Source: Bacteroidetes bacterium HGW-Bacteroidetes-5 (GTDB lineage: Bacteria > Bacteroidota > Bacteroidia > Bacteroidales > UBA932). From it: DNA of 64,000 bases. The DNA lies in the NCBI GenBank assembly GCA_002842515.1, contig PHDC01000002.1, positions 440,744 through 504,743 on the forward strand. Direction: 5' to 3'. Positions 1 through 8,835 of this stretch are shown here, in pieces. Made by a program: the position numbers and the translations under genes. Below the pieces are notes generated by a model. That model was not told where the DNA came from, searched no databases, and saw nothing but the letters and a program-made list of their open reading frames with translations. Position 1 is the stretch's first letter; the number at the start of each line of letters is the position of its first letter.

Positions 1-812
1 CTTACCACTCTGGTTACAGGGTGCCTTCTGGCATAAGAGAATCCGGAAGATACCCTGGTAAAACTTAGCGGCGCCTTTAAAAAAGCTTTTCTGAGGTTTT
101 CGCCCTTGATGTTCCAATACTGAGGAGACTCATCCTGTACAAACCTGTAGGCATCATACATCTTTGAGGCGTGGGAGAAAAATGCTGCGTGAACGATACC
201 AATATCGTAGTAGTTCTCTCCTGCATAAAGCTCCTCATAGATTGCAGTAAAAGAGTCACCTTTTTGAAGTCCAAAAAAGTCAATAGACCAGGCGTATATG
301 TCGGAAAGCCTCAGAGCAAGAACAGGGTTTAAGCCTGCGTTTTGAAGATCCTGCCAAAGGGATGTATTGATGGTTGCCTGCGCTATTTTAAGCTTTCTTG
401 TAATCTCTCTCTCAGATATCTTCACAAATAGAGAGTCGTGAACACCAAATGTGACAAACGATGTTTTTGTATCCTCATATACAAGATAGGCAAGTTTTGG
501 CGACTCATCTTTGGTATAAAAGGCCTTGTAGCTATTACCAACTTTAATTTTCTTAAGATCAAAAACACCTCTGGATGCCTGAGTCAGCGAGTAGGTATCC
601 GAATTGGATGCCCCCAGTTTTGTCATAAGTGTTGTAAAGAACTCCCCCCGTTTTATCTGCCCCTCTTTAGACTCAAACTCATCCATCGGAAATCCAAACT
701 CATAGATGCGCTCTTGTGCAGATGATTGTTGTAAAATATTATCATTTGTCTCTCTGTTCGGGGAGCAGGAGAGTATTGTAAAAATTACAAGAATTGTAAT
801 AGGTCTAAGCAT
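1..812 (-). CDS. M23-family peptidase lipoprotein, 5' part (truncated by window edge)
   Basis: About 270 N-terminal residues are visible, starting at the ATG whose complement is 810-812; the rest lies outside the window. The N-terminus is a short hydrophobic segment ending in a lipobox (ILSC, Cys16), so the product should be a lipoprotein. The middle resembles the OapA/YebA-type region that precedes LytM domains in peptidoglycan endopeptidases. The last visible residues (about 257-270, GFSYARRHPVTR) are the typical entry into an M23 LytM domain. The zinc ligands (HxxxD and HxH) would be encoded off the window, so catalytic competence cannot be judged. Known M23 enzymes cut peptidoglycan cross-bridges, which fits the divergent position next to the division cluster. 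The family is inferred from the motif and architecture. Confidence 0.75.
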   Translation of the reverse strand, partial: MLRPITILVIFTILSCSPNRETNDNILQQSSAQERIYEFGFPMDEFESKEGQIKRGEFFTTLMTKLGASNSDTYSLTQASRGVFDLKKIKVGNSYKAFYTKDESPKLAYLVYEDTKTSFVTFGVHDSLFVKISEREITRKLKIAQATINTSLWQDLQNAGLNPVLALRLSDIYAWSIDFFGLQKGDSFTAIYEELYAGENYYDIGIVHAAFFSHASKMYDAYRFVQDESPQYWNIKGENLRKAFLKAPLSFTRVSSGFSYARRHPVTRVV

Positions 813-870
813 ATTCAAAGATTTTTCTCCCCCGAAGATATGCATTATTCCATATTTGTTGATAAGATTG

Positions 871-910
871 TGGAAAAAATTGTAATAAAATGTAAAAAAG
901 TGGAAAACTT
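871..910 (+). promoter_or_regulatory. Probable MraZ operator: four 10-bp-phased direct repeats
   Basis: Four consecutive decamers begin at 871, 881, 891 and 901 and read TGGAAAAAAT, TGTAATAAAA, TGTAAAAAAG and TGGAAAACTT. The outer two share TGGAAAA and the inner two share TGTAA. Phased TGG-type repeats with a 10-bp period directly upstream of mraZ are the known binding arrangement of MraZ, the dcw-cluster autoregulator. Here they lie just upstream of a -7-like box at 915-922, where a bound protein would overlap RNA polymerase. Confidence 0.6.
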
Positions 911-914
911 TCTT

Positions 915-922
915 TAAATTTG
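915..922 (+). promoter_or_regulatory. Promoter -7 box for the dcw cluster
   Basis: TAAATTTG matches the Bacteroidota -7 consensus TAnnTTTG and lies 31 bases before the mraZ start. No convincing -33 TTG is found at the usual distance; that position is occupied by the phased repeats, which would fit a regulated promoter. Confidence 0.5.
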
Positions 923-953
923 CATAGGTTAAAAAGAGAAGAAAAAAGGCTTT

Positions 954-1400
954 ATGGTAAAGTTTATAGGAGAATACACCGCAAAAATTGATGACAAAGG
1001 GAGAGTAGTATTCCCTTCGTCACTCAAATCTATGCTGGACTCCGATAGCGACCAGAAGTTTGTCATAAAAAAAGATCTCTATTTCAACTGTCTTGAGATG
1101 TATTCCTATACCGAATGGATAAGGCAATCCGAAGAGGTAAAGTCTCGTCTCAATTTTTTCAAAAAAGAGCACGCTCTCTTCTGGAGAGAGTATATGAGAG
1201 ATCGCGCACTGGTAGAACCGGACGAAAAACTCGGCCGAATATCCATTCCAAAAAGGCTCCTCGATGAGATAGGAGTCACGAAAGAGATTCTTTTTGCCGG
1301 AAACGATCATAAAATCGAGATCTGGGCAAAAGAGCACTACGGTGAGGATAAACTCCCCGGCAGCGATTATTCAGACCTGGCAGAGAAAATATTAGGATAA
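954..1400 (+). CDS. mraZ: Transcriptional regulator MraZ
   Basis: This 148-residue protein has the two SpoVT/AbrB-like half-domains of MraZ: DKGRVVFP at residues 14-21 and a second DEKLGRISIPKRL block at about 90-102. MraZ is a ring-forming DNA-binding protein that controls the division and cell-wall cluster it opens. It is the first gene of the plus-strand dcw cluster, with rsmH ten bases downstream. The repeats at 871-910 are its likely operator. Length and gene order are normal for the family. Confidence 0.95.
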   Translation: MVKFIGEYTAKIDDKGRVVFPSSLKSMLDSDSDQKFVIKKDLYFNCLEMYSYTEWIRQSEEVKSRLNFFKKEHALFWREYMRDRALVEPDEKLGRISIPKRLLDEIGVTKEILFAGNDHKIEIWAKEHYGEDKLPGSDYSDLAEKILG

Positions 1401-1410
1401 GGAGTCGGTT

Positions 1411-2313
1411 ATGGAAAGTTATCACACACCAGTACTACTTGAAGAGAGTGTATCAGCCTTGGCGTTGTCACCGGGAGGGGTCTATGCCGATGTCACCTTT
1501 GGAGGAGGGGGACACACCCGGGAGATTTTAAGCCGCCTGGATAGCAACTCCAGGCTCTTTGCAATGGACAAAGACTCCGACTCTCTGGCCAATGCCCCGC
1601 AGGATAAGAGACTTACTCTCATTCACAACAATTTTAGATTTCTCAACAACTACATAAAATTTCACGGAGTCCAAAAATTGGACGGCATATTGGCAGATCT
1701 GGGAGTATCCTCTCATCAGTTTGACACAGAGAGCAGAGGCTTCTCCTTCAGATTTGACTCTCCTTTGGATATGAGGATGAATACCCTGGCAAAACATACT
1801 GCAGCACACATATTGAACAACTATAGTCAGGAGGATATCTCCTTAATCCTTTACAAATACGGAGAGGTAGATAAGAGTCGGAAAATAGCGCAACTTATTT
1901 GTTCTCAGAGAGAGAGAGTTGAGATAAAAACCACAACAGATCTTAACAAATTATTAGCTCCGGTTCTGCCAAAGTTTTCTGAACACAAGTATTTGGCCAA
2001 GATATATCAGGCACTTCGTATTGAGGTTAACTCCGAGATGAGAGCACTGGAGCTCTTTCTGGAGGGGACAAAAGAGGCTCTTAAACCGGGAGGTCGTTTG
2101 GTAGTGATAACATATCACTCTCTGGAAGACAGAATGGTGAAGAATTTTTTACGCTCCGGCAATACCGCCGGAATCATTGAAAAAGATCTTTACGGCCACT
2201 TTGAGACACCATTTACAATAATTACAAGGAAGCCGATAATCCCCGAAGAGGAGGAGATTGCCTCAAATACACGGGCCAGAAGCGCAAAGCTGAGAATAGC
2301 GATAAAAAACTGA
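1411..2313 (+). CDS. rsmH: 16S rRNA (cytosine-1402-N4)-methyltransferase RsmH (MraW)
   Basis: A 300-residue protein with the SAM-binding GGGGH loop at residues 31-35, the DLGVSSHQFD block and the YHSLEDR block near residue 237, all typical of RsmH. It methylates N4 of C1402 in the 16S rRNA decoding centre. An AAGGAG sequence overlapping the mraZ stop serves as ribosome-binding site, one of the clearer ones here. It is the second gene of the dcw cluster and the length is normal. Confidence 0.96.
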   Translation: MESYHTPVLLEESVSALALSPGGVYADVTFGGGGHTREILSRLDSNSRLFAMDKDSDSLANAPQDKRLTLIHNNFRFLNNYIKFHGVQKLDGILADLGVSSHQFDTESRGFSFRFDSPLDMRMNTLAKHTAAHILNNYSQEDISLILYKYGEVDKSRKIAQLICSQRERVEIKTTTDLNKLLAPVLPKFSEHKYLAKIYQALRIEVNSEMRALELFLEGTKEALKPGGRLVVITYHSLEDRMVKNFLRSGNTAGIIEKDLYGHFETPFTIITRKPIIPEEEEIASNTRARSAKLRIAIKN

Positions 2314-2338
2314 AAAACAACAAACTGAAACTTAAACT

Positions 2339-2662
2339 ATGGCAAAGAAGAACTGGATGAACGAGATTTTAGGGGGACAGATTCTGCTTCACAGCGGGAT
2401 TCTGCAACAAGCTCGTTATGTTCTTTTCATTTTTGTTCTTGTAATAATATACATAAGCATCAACTTCGGAATGGAGAGAAGTCTCCTAATTGAGAGAAAA
2501 AACCAAAGAGAGTTACGCCATCTCAAAAGTGACTATACCAGTAAAGCTTCCAGGCTTCAATATCAGAGCAAAAGAGCTGAGGTGGAGAAGAGACTCCTTA
2601 ATCTTGGCTCAACCATTAAAGCACCGGTGAATCCACCCAAACGAGTAATAATAGGAGAATAG
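2339..2662 (+). CDS. ftsL: FtsL-like cell division membrane protein
   Basis: A 107-residue protein with one membrane segment at about residues 26-45, followed by a charged heptad-like stretch (about 50-90) that could form a coiled coil. FtsL proteins are poorly conserved in sequence; the call rests on topology, size and position between rsmH and ftsI, where ftsL sits in most dcw clusters. It would act with a FtsB-type partner and FtsQ to activate septal FtsW-FtsI. No ftsB is seen in the cluster. Confidence 0.75.
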   Translation: MAKKNWMNEILGGQILLHSGILQQARYVLFIFVLVIIYISINFGMERSLLIERKNQRELRHLKSDYTSKASRLQYQSKRAEVEKRLLNLGSTIKAPVNPPKRVIIGE

Positions 2663-2665
2663 GGT

Positions 2666-4774
2666 ATGAACGGATTCATTAAAAGGGTATATTTTGTATA
2701 TGTAATCCTGATTATTATCACGATTATGATAATCTGGAAGATTATCTTTCTTCAGTATTTCGCAGATATTAAAACCACAGATTCAGACATCTCTTACCGT
2801 CAGGAGGAGATAGAGGCCAACAGAGGCAGTATTCTTGCCAGGGATGGAAGGCCTCTCTCCACATCTGTTCCCTATTTTCAAATAAGAATGGATTGTATTG
2901 TTCCTGAGGAGAGTGTTTTCAATAAGGAGGTAGATGCTCTCTCAGCTGCACTTTCCGGCTTCTTTAAAGACAAGAGTTCATCTGAATATAAAAAAGAGCT
3001 GGTAATAGCGAGAAAAGAGAAAAAGAGGTACAAAACAATCGGCAACAGATTGGTTGACTACACAGAGATGCTGCAGATAAAGGAGTTTCCGATATTTTCC
3101 CTTGGAGCAAACAGAGGAGGCATCATCACAGAACAGAGAAATAAAAGAAATAATCCATACGGAAGGCTGGCATACAGAACTATTGGATTTATTAATAGTT
3201 TGGGAGTGGGCGTAGGAATAGAGGGCAGTTACGACTACTATCTTAAAGGAAAGCCCGGAAGACAAACTGTACGGAGAATGTTAGGTGGAGAGTGGGTTCC
3301 GGTTTCTAGTGAAGATGTATTACTTCCTAACGACGGGTTTGATATTCTCACAACAATTGATATTGATATCCAGGAGGCGGCCGAGAGTGCTCTAAGAGAG
3401 CAACTATCTCTTTCTGATGTGTTTGAAGGGGCAACAGCTATTGTTATGGAGGTTAAAACCGGAGCCATAAGAGCTATTGCAAATATGAAAAAAGATAAGG
3501 GAGGAGAATTTGACGAGTCCTATAACTATGCAATCGGGCACGCAACCGAACCCGGGTCAACATTTAAACTGGCCACCTTGGTTGCACTCATCGAGGATGG
3601 ATATGTCACCCTGGAGACTCCTGTTGATGCCGGAAACGGTCGTTGGACATATAGCACCTACACCTACTCCGATGCCGGAAATGTTGGATATGGATTGATA
3701 AATGTTCAGAAGGCATTTGAAAAATCTTCAAATGTATCATTTGCAAAGCTGGCCGTTGAGTATTACTCCAATAACGAGAAGAAGTATGTAGACCGAATAA
3801 TGAATATGAAGCTCAATGAGAAGTTCGGGCTGGATATTATGGGTGAAGCGAGGGCAGTTATCTATACACCCGGGGACAATATGTGGTCAAAGCTGACTCT
3901 CCCTTCAATGTCAATAGGATATGCATCGCTCATTACCCCGCTTCACACTCTCACTTTCTACAATGCAATTGCAAATAACGGAAAAATGATGAAACCATAT
4001 TTTGTGGAGAATCTTCAAAAAACCGGGCAAATAGTTCAGAATTTCGGACCTCAGGAGGTCAGTGGTGCCATCTGCTCCAAAAAAACCATTGAACAGGTGA
4101 AGATTGCACTTCGTGGTGTAGTTGAACACGGCACAGGGAAAAGTATAAACGATGAGAGATACTCTATATCCGGAAAAACAGGAACTGCACGCATTGCATT
4201 TGACGGAAAATACATTGATTCACAGGGATACAGAAAGCATCAGGCCTCTTTTGCCGGCTTCTTCCCATCTCAAAATCCAAAATACTCTGCAATAGTGGTG
4301 TTGTACACCAATAAGACCAGAGAGAATTTTTACGGTGGTTCGTGGGCTGCACCAATTTTCAAACTGATTGCAGATAAAATCTACTCTACCAGCCCTCAGT
4401 GGAATGACCCTCTCAGTCCAAACCCGGAGATTGAAAAAGATAGTGTATTCATACTTGCAGGGAGCGGAAAAGCAACCAATAATGCTCTCTCCCGGCTTAC
4501 TCTCCCCAAAGGGGTAAAGGTTGCATCCGGTGAGTGGCTTGCAAAGGATAGTATCGGATACAATTTAAAACCGTACGAGATAATAACTGACTCTATCCCC
4601 GATGTTTCACATATGGGTCTCAAAGATGCTCTCTATTTACTTGAAAACTTAGGATACAGGGTAAAATTTAGCGGAAAAGGCAGAATAGTAGCCCAATCCC
4701 CTGCAGCGGGAAGTTCGCTGTCAAAAAACGGATTAATTGAACTTACTCTTTCTGATGAAGATATTATTAAATAG
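2666..4774 (+). CDS. ftsI: Septal peptidoglycan transpeptidase FtsI (PBP3) with C-terminal PASTA domain
   Basis: 702 residues: an N-terminal membrane anchor (about 8-30), a dimerisation region beginning around the ANRGSILARDG block at 51-61, and a transpeptidase domain. The active-site motifs are STFK at 298-301 (nucleophile Ser298), SSN at 354-356 and KTGT at 504-507. A PASTA-type domain occupies roughly 640-702. FtsI cross-links septal peptidoglycan together with FtsW. It starts three bases after ftsL, and murE starts inside its last codons. A C-terminal PASTA domain is common in the Bacteroidota form and absent from E. coli FtsI. Confidence 0.95.
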   Translation: MNGFIKRVYFVYVILIIITIMIIWKIIFLQYFADIKTTDSDISYRQEEIEANRGSILARDGRPLSTSVPYFQIRMDCIVPEESVFNKEVDALSAALSGFFKDKSSSEYKKELVIARKEKKRYKTIGNRLVDYTEMLQIKEFPIFSLGANRGGIITEQRNKRNNPYGRLAYRTIGFINSLGVGVGIEGSYDYYLKGKPGRQTVRRMLGGEWVPVSSEDVLLPNDGFDILTTIDIDIQEAAESALREQLSLSDVFEGATAIVMEVKTGAIRAIANMKKDKGGEFDESYNYAIGHATEPGSTFKLATLVALIEDGYVTLETPVDAGNGRWTYSTYTYSDAGNVGYGLINVQKAFEKSSNVSFAKLAVEYYSNNEKKYVDRIMNMKLNEKFGLDIMGEARAVIYTPGDNMWSKLTLPSMSIGYASLITPLHTLTFYNAIANNGKMMKPYFVENLQKTGQIVQNFGPQEVSGAICSKKTIEQVKIALRGVVEHGTGKSINDERYSISGKTGTARIAFDGKYIDSQGYRKHQASFAGFFPSQNPKYSAIVVLYTNKTRENFYGGSWAAPIFKLIADKIYSTSPQWNDPLSPNPEIEKDSVFILAGSGKATNNALSRLTLPKGVKVASGEWLAKDSIGYNLKPYEIITDSIPDVSHMGLKDALYLLENLGYRVKFSGKGRIVAQSPAAGSSLSKNGLIELTLSDEDIIK

Positions 4775-6209
4775 ATTATTAGCAGATTTAAAACTATCTG
4801 CAATTTATGGTGACATAAGTCGGGAGATCACAGGCGTAACCTTTGACTCGAGAGAGGTTACATCCGGGTCCCTCTTTGTTGCACTTAAAGGGACAAGCTC
4901 CGATGGCCATAAATTCATCCAGAGTGCCATACTCTCGGGTGCATCTGCAATTGTTTGCGAAGAGATATCAGAGTTATCGTCCGATGTAACAACTATTGTT
5001 GTGGAGAACAGCCATATTGCTATGGGACATATAGCTTCTGCACTTTTTGATCATCCTTCACAAAAACTTAAACTGGTAGGAATAACCGGGACAAACGGTA
5101 AAACCACAACTGTAACTCTTCTGCACAGAGTTTTTACATCAATGGGTTATAAGTGCGGACTTATTTCAACAATAGCCAATTATATCGGAGAGAGAAGATA
5201 TGAGGCTACTCACACAACCCCGGATCCGCTAAAACTGAACTCTCTTATGGCCGAAATGGCAGATGAGGGTTGTGAGTTTTGCTTTATGGAGGTGAGCTCT
5301 CATTCACTCGACCAACACAGAGTTTCAGGACTTAGATTCTGTGGAGCAATCTTCTCAAATATCACCCACGACCATCTGGATTATCATAAAACTTTCATAG
5401 AATATATAAGAGTTAAGAAGAGTCTCTTTGACAACCTCAATTCGGAGGCGTTTGCCCTAACCAATCTGGACGACAAGAACGGAATGGTGATGGTCCAGAA
5501 CTGCAAAGCCAAAGTCTATACCTACTCCTGCCTCTCCCCTGCCGGGTTTAACTGCAGGATAGTTGAGAAGGGGCTGGACGGTATGTTGATAAAAATTGAC
5601 AACCGTGAACTGTGGACTAAATTCATAGGGGCTCACAATGCATACAATATTCTTGCGGTCTACTCTGCAGCGATTCTTCTTGGAGCAGATAAAGAAGAGC
5701 TTCTTATCTCTATCAGTTCACTGGAATCTGTTGCTGGAAGACTGGAGTATATCAAAGGCGGAGAAGATATAACAGCCGTAGTAGATTACGCTCATACACC
5801 CGATGCTCTTGAGAATGTTCTAAAAACTCTAAAAGATTGTGCCGTGCAGAGGGAGATTATAACTGTTTTCGGTTGCGGGGGCGACAGGGATAAGACAAAA
5901 AGACCTGAGATGGCCGCAGTCTCCGTAAAATACTCCAACAGGGTAGTAGTTACCTCAGATAACCCCCGTTTTGAAGATCCTGAGGATATCATAAATGATA
6001 TCAGGCTTGGATTTGAAAAATCCCAGCTTAGTGCTGTGCTCTTTATTACAGACAGACGGGAAGCGATTAGAACTTCCGTTGCTCTTGCAAAACCCGGATC
6101 GATTATACTGGTGGCAGGAAAAGGTCACGAGACCTATCAGGATATAAAGGGTGTAAAACACCATTTTGACGATAAAGAGATACTGGCAGAAATTTTTAAT
6201 CCCCAATAG
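4755..6209 (+). CDS. murE: UDP-MurNAc-tripeptide synthetase MurE (meso-diaminopimelate-type)
   Basis: Taken from the ATG at 4755, which gives 484 residues and a 20-base overlap with ftsI. An in-frame TTG at 4737 is less likely because the family normally starts close to the MKILLNRLL segment. The ATP-binding loop GTNGKTTT lies at about 112-119. The DNPR motif near residue 400 is the signature of enzymes that add meso-diaminopimelate rather than lysine. MurE makes UDP-MurNAc-tripeptide in the cytoplasm. No murF follows; mraY comes next, so murF must lie elsewhere. Confidence 0.96.
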   Translation: MKILLNRLLADLKLSAIYGDISREITGVTFDSREVTSGSLFVALKGTSSDGHKFIQSAILSGASAIVCEEISELSSDVTTIVVENSHIAMGHIASALFDHPSQKLKLVGITGTNGKTTTVTLLHRVFTSMGYKCGLISTIANYIGERRYEATHTTPDPLKLNSLMAEMADEGCEFCFMEVSSHSLDQHRVSGLRFCGAIFSNITHDHLDYHKTFIEYIRVKKSLFDNLNSEAFALTNLDDKNGMVMVQNCKAKVYTYSCLSPAGFNCRIVEKGLDGMLIKIDNRELWTKFIGAHNAYNILAVYSAAILLGADKEELLISISSLESVAGRLEYIKGGEDITAVVDYAHTPDALENVLKTLKDCAVQREIITVFGCGGDRDKTKRPEMAAVSVKYSNRVVVTSDNPRFEDPEDIINDIRLGFEKSQLSAVLFITDRREAIRTSVALAKPGSIILVAGKGHETYQDIKGVKHHFDDKEILAEIFNPQ

Positions 6210-6212
6210 ATT

Positions 6213-7493
6213 ATGTTGTACAACTTATACGAATATCTAAAGGATTATGTGGACTTCCCCGGCTTGGGGCTGTTCAAATATATCTCCTTCCGTGCATTTT
6301 CTGCAATAATGCTCTCTCTTCTTATTGCTCTGTTTGTTGGCAAAGTTATTATTCGAAAACTTGCAAAAAAACAGATTGGTGAAGAGATCCGAGACCTCGG
6401 CCTTGAGGGGCAACTTAGCAAAAAAGGAACACCCACAATGGGCGGAATTATTATTCTGATTGCTACCCTTGTTCCTGCACTGCTTCTGGGAGATCTCACC
6501 AATGTGTATGTTCAGCTGCTGATTGTAACCACCCTGTGGCTAGGCATCATCGGATTTGCAGATGACTATATCAAGGTGTTTAAAAAGAATAAAGATGGCC
6601 TGCACGGACGCTTCAAGATTTACGGACAGGTAGGGCTCGGTCTTATAATCGGTATAACTCTCTATATGAGTGACCAGGCAGTGATACGCGTTCCCGCAAC
6701 ATCGGCAGAGGAGGATGTTCATACAGAAGTTGTAACACAACAGGGGTTCACACCCAGACTCAGTTATTTCAAAGATGAAAAGAGTACAAAAACCTCTATC
6801 CCTTTTGTTAAGGATAATGAGTTTGATTATGCTTGGCTATCACCTTTCGATGGCGAAAGCGGCAGAGTTGCCGGATGGATTATCTACATTCTGGCAATAA
6901 TTTTCATAGTGACGGCTGTATCCAACGGAACAAACCTCACAGACGGGATGGATGGGCTTGCAACCGGGGTATCTGCAATTGTCGGAACCACTTTGGCTAT
7001 TCTTGCATACCTCTCCGGTAATATAATATATGCAGATTACCTCAACATTATGTATCTGCCCAATACAGGAGAGATAGTGGTAGTTATGGCGGCTTTTATA
7101 GGCGCATTGATTGGATTTCTCTGGTACAACTCCTTCCCTGCTCAGGTATTTATGGGAGATACCGGCAGTTTGGCAATAGGTGGAATAATTGCAGTTGCAG
7201 CAGTTATGATACGAAAAGAGCTGCTCATTCCAATCCTTTGCGGAATCTTCTTCGTAGAGAGTCTATCGGTAATAATCCAGAGACTCTACTTCAAATATAC
7301 CCGTATAAGATTTGGCAAAGGTGTGAGGGTCTTTAGAATGTCCCCTCTTCATCACCATTTCCAGAAAGAGGGTATAGAGGCAATAATCGACACCCCTAAA
7401 AGGGCACTTCCGGAGGCCAAGATTGTGATTCGGTTCTGGATTATTGCAATTTTTCTTGCAGTATTGACAATAATAACATTAAAGATAAGATAG
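6213..7493 (+). CDS. mraY: Phospho-N-acetylmuramoyl-pentapeptide transferase MraY
   Basis: A 426-residue polytopic membrane protein with the MraY signatures: the Asp pair in FADDYIK near residue 113, [11 protein letters not shown] near 244, and the HHHF cluster near 378. It transfers phospho-MurNAc-pentapeptide to undecaprenyl phosphate to form lipid I. Compared with the E. coli enzyme (about 360 residues) it carries an extra extracytoplasmic stretch of about 55 residues around 155-215; such an insertion is usual in Bacteroidota. It begins three bases after murE. Confidence 0.96.
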   Translation: MLYNLYEYLKDYVDFPGLGLFKYISFRAFSAIMLSLLIALFVGKVIIRKLAKKQIGEEIRDLGLEGQLSKKGTPTMGGIIILIATLVPALLLGDLTNVYVQLLIVTTLWLGIIGFADDYIKVFKKNKDGLHGRFKIYGQVGLGLIIGITLYMSDQAVIRVPATSAEEDVHTEVVTQQGFTPRLSYFKDEKSTKTSIPFVKDNEFDYAWLSPFDGESGRVAGWIIYILAIIFIVTAVSNGTNLTDGMDGLATGVSAIVGTTLAILAYLSGNIIYADYLNIMYLPNTGEIVVVMAAFIGALIGFLWYNSFPAQVFMGDTGSLAIGGIIAVAAVMIRKELLIPILCGIFFVESLSVIIQRLYFKYTRIRFGKGVRVFRMSPLHHHFQKEGIEAIIDTPKRALPEAKIVIRFWIIAIFLAVLTIITLKIR

Positions 7494-7494
7494 T

Positions 7495-8829
7495 ATGTCT
7501 AGATTAGTTATTCTCGGCGGAGGAGAGAGCGGCACAGGCGCAGCGGTGCTTGGCAAGGTTAAAGGATACGATGTTTTCCTTTCCGACAGCAATATGATTA
7601 ATAATGAAGCCAAGGAGATGCTATCCAAATATGAGATCCCTTTTGAAGAGGGAGGTCATATCAGAGAGAATATCCTTAATGCAGATGTTGTGGTTAAGAG
7701 CCCCGGTATTCCCGATACGGTACCGATTCTGGTAGAGATAATCTCAAAAAATATTCCGGTAATATCCGAAATAGAGTTTGCCGGCAGATATGACAGCTCA
7801 AAGAAGATATGTGTTACCGGAAGCAACGGTAAAACAACCACAGCCTCAATTATCTATTTCCTCCTAAAAAATGCGGGGTTGAAGGTTGGCTTGGCAGGAA
7901 ACATCGGTCAAAGTTATGCATATCAGGTAGCTACCTGTACAAATGACTTCTATGTACTGGAACTAAGCAGTTTTCAGCTAGAGGGGATGTATGATTTTAA
8001 GGCAGATATTGCGGTGCTTTTAAATATAACCCCGGACCATCTGGATCGCTATAACAATGAAATGGAGGGGTACATCCGGGCAAAATTCAGGATTACTCAG
8101 AATATGTCAAAAGAGGATTGCTTTATCTTTTGCGCAGATGATGAGATTAGCATTTCTCACCTGAACAATATCGTTTTACACGCAAAACAGCTCCCATTCA
8201 GTCAGAAGATAGAGGTGAAAGAGGGGGCCTATGTTCGTGATGACAAGATGTATGTTCACTATGCCGACCAGGATTACCAGATGTTTCTCAATGAACTCTC
8301 TCTTCAGGGTAAGCATAACATATACAACTCAATGGCAGCAGCCATTACCGGTAAAGTGCTAAACATAGAGAATGAGGTTCTTCGTGAGAGCCTCTCTAGC
8401 TTTAAAGGTGTTGAGCACCGGATGGAGAAAGTTTTGAAGGTTAAAAACGTACTCTATATAAACGACTCTAAAGCCACCAATGTAAACTCAACCTGGTATG
8501 CATTGGAGAGTGTTAACACTCCTGTGGTTTGGATTGCAGGAGGGAAAGATAAGGGAAACGATTACGAGCCACTATTTGAACTTGTAAACGAACGCGTAAG
8601 GGTAATAATATGCCTGGGAGTGGACAACTCAAAACTACACAGAGATTTTGCAGACAAGGTAGAGGAGATGTATGATGTTACATCTGCAGAAGAGGCTGTA
8701 AATATTGCATATAGAGTTGCAAGATCGGGCGAAACAGTTCTTCTCTCTCCGGCCTGCGCAAGCTTTGACCTGTTCAAGAACTTTGAGGAGAGAGGAGAGA
8801 AATTTAAAGAGGCAATAAGAAATCTCTAA
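7495..8829 (+). CDS. murD: UDP-MurNAc-L-alanine:D-glutamate ligase MurD
   Basis: A 444-residue Mur ligase. An N-terminal Rossmann-like LGGGESGTGAA block (7-17) binds UDP-MurNAc-L-Ala, GSNGKTTT (109-116) is the ATP loop, and the central region has ITPDHLDRY. It adds D-glutamate to UDP-MurNAc-L-Ala in the cytoplasm. It begins one base after the mraY stop, so translation is probably coupled. Length and order (mraY-murD-ftsW) are canonical. Confidence 0.96.
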   Translation: MSRLVILGGGESGTGAAVLGKVKGYDVFLSDSNMINNEAKEMLSKYEIPFEEGGHIRENILNADVVVKSPGIPDTVPILVEIISKNIPVISEIEFAGRYDSSKKICVTGSNGKTTTASIIYFLLKNAGLKVGLAGNIGQSYAYQVATCTNDFYVLELSSFQLEGMYDFKADIAVLLNITPDHLDRYNNEMEGYIRAKFRITQNMSKEDCFIFCADDEISISHLNNIVLHAKQLPFSQKIEVKEGAYVRDDKMYVHYADQDYQMFLNELSLQGKHNIYNSMAAAITGKVLNIENEVLRESLSSFKGVEHRMEKVLKVKNVLYINDSKATNVNSTWYALESVNTPVVWIAGGKDKGNDYEPLFELVNERVRVIICLGVDNSKLHRDFADKVEEMYDVTSAEEAVNIAYRVARSGETVLLSPACASFDLFKNFEERGEKFKEAIRNL

Positions 8830-8835
8830 TTTACG

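Noticed and set aside
438..725. Open plus-strand frame of 95 codons at the left edge.
   Set aside because: It is antisense to the M23 lipoprotein gene, which has a lipobox and a family motif in the other strand.
4737..4754. TTG start six codons upstream of murE.
   Set aside because: Homologues begin near the ATG at 4755, and TTG starts are rare here.
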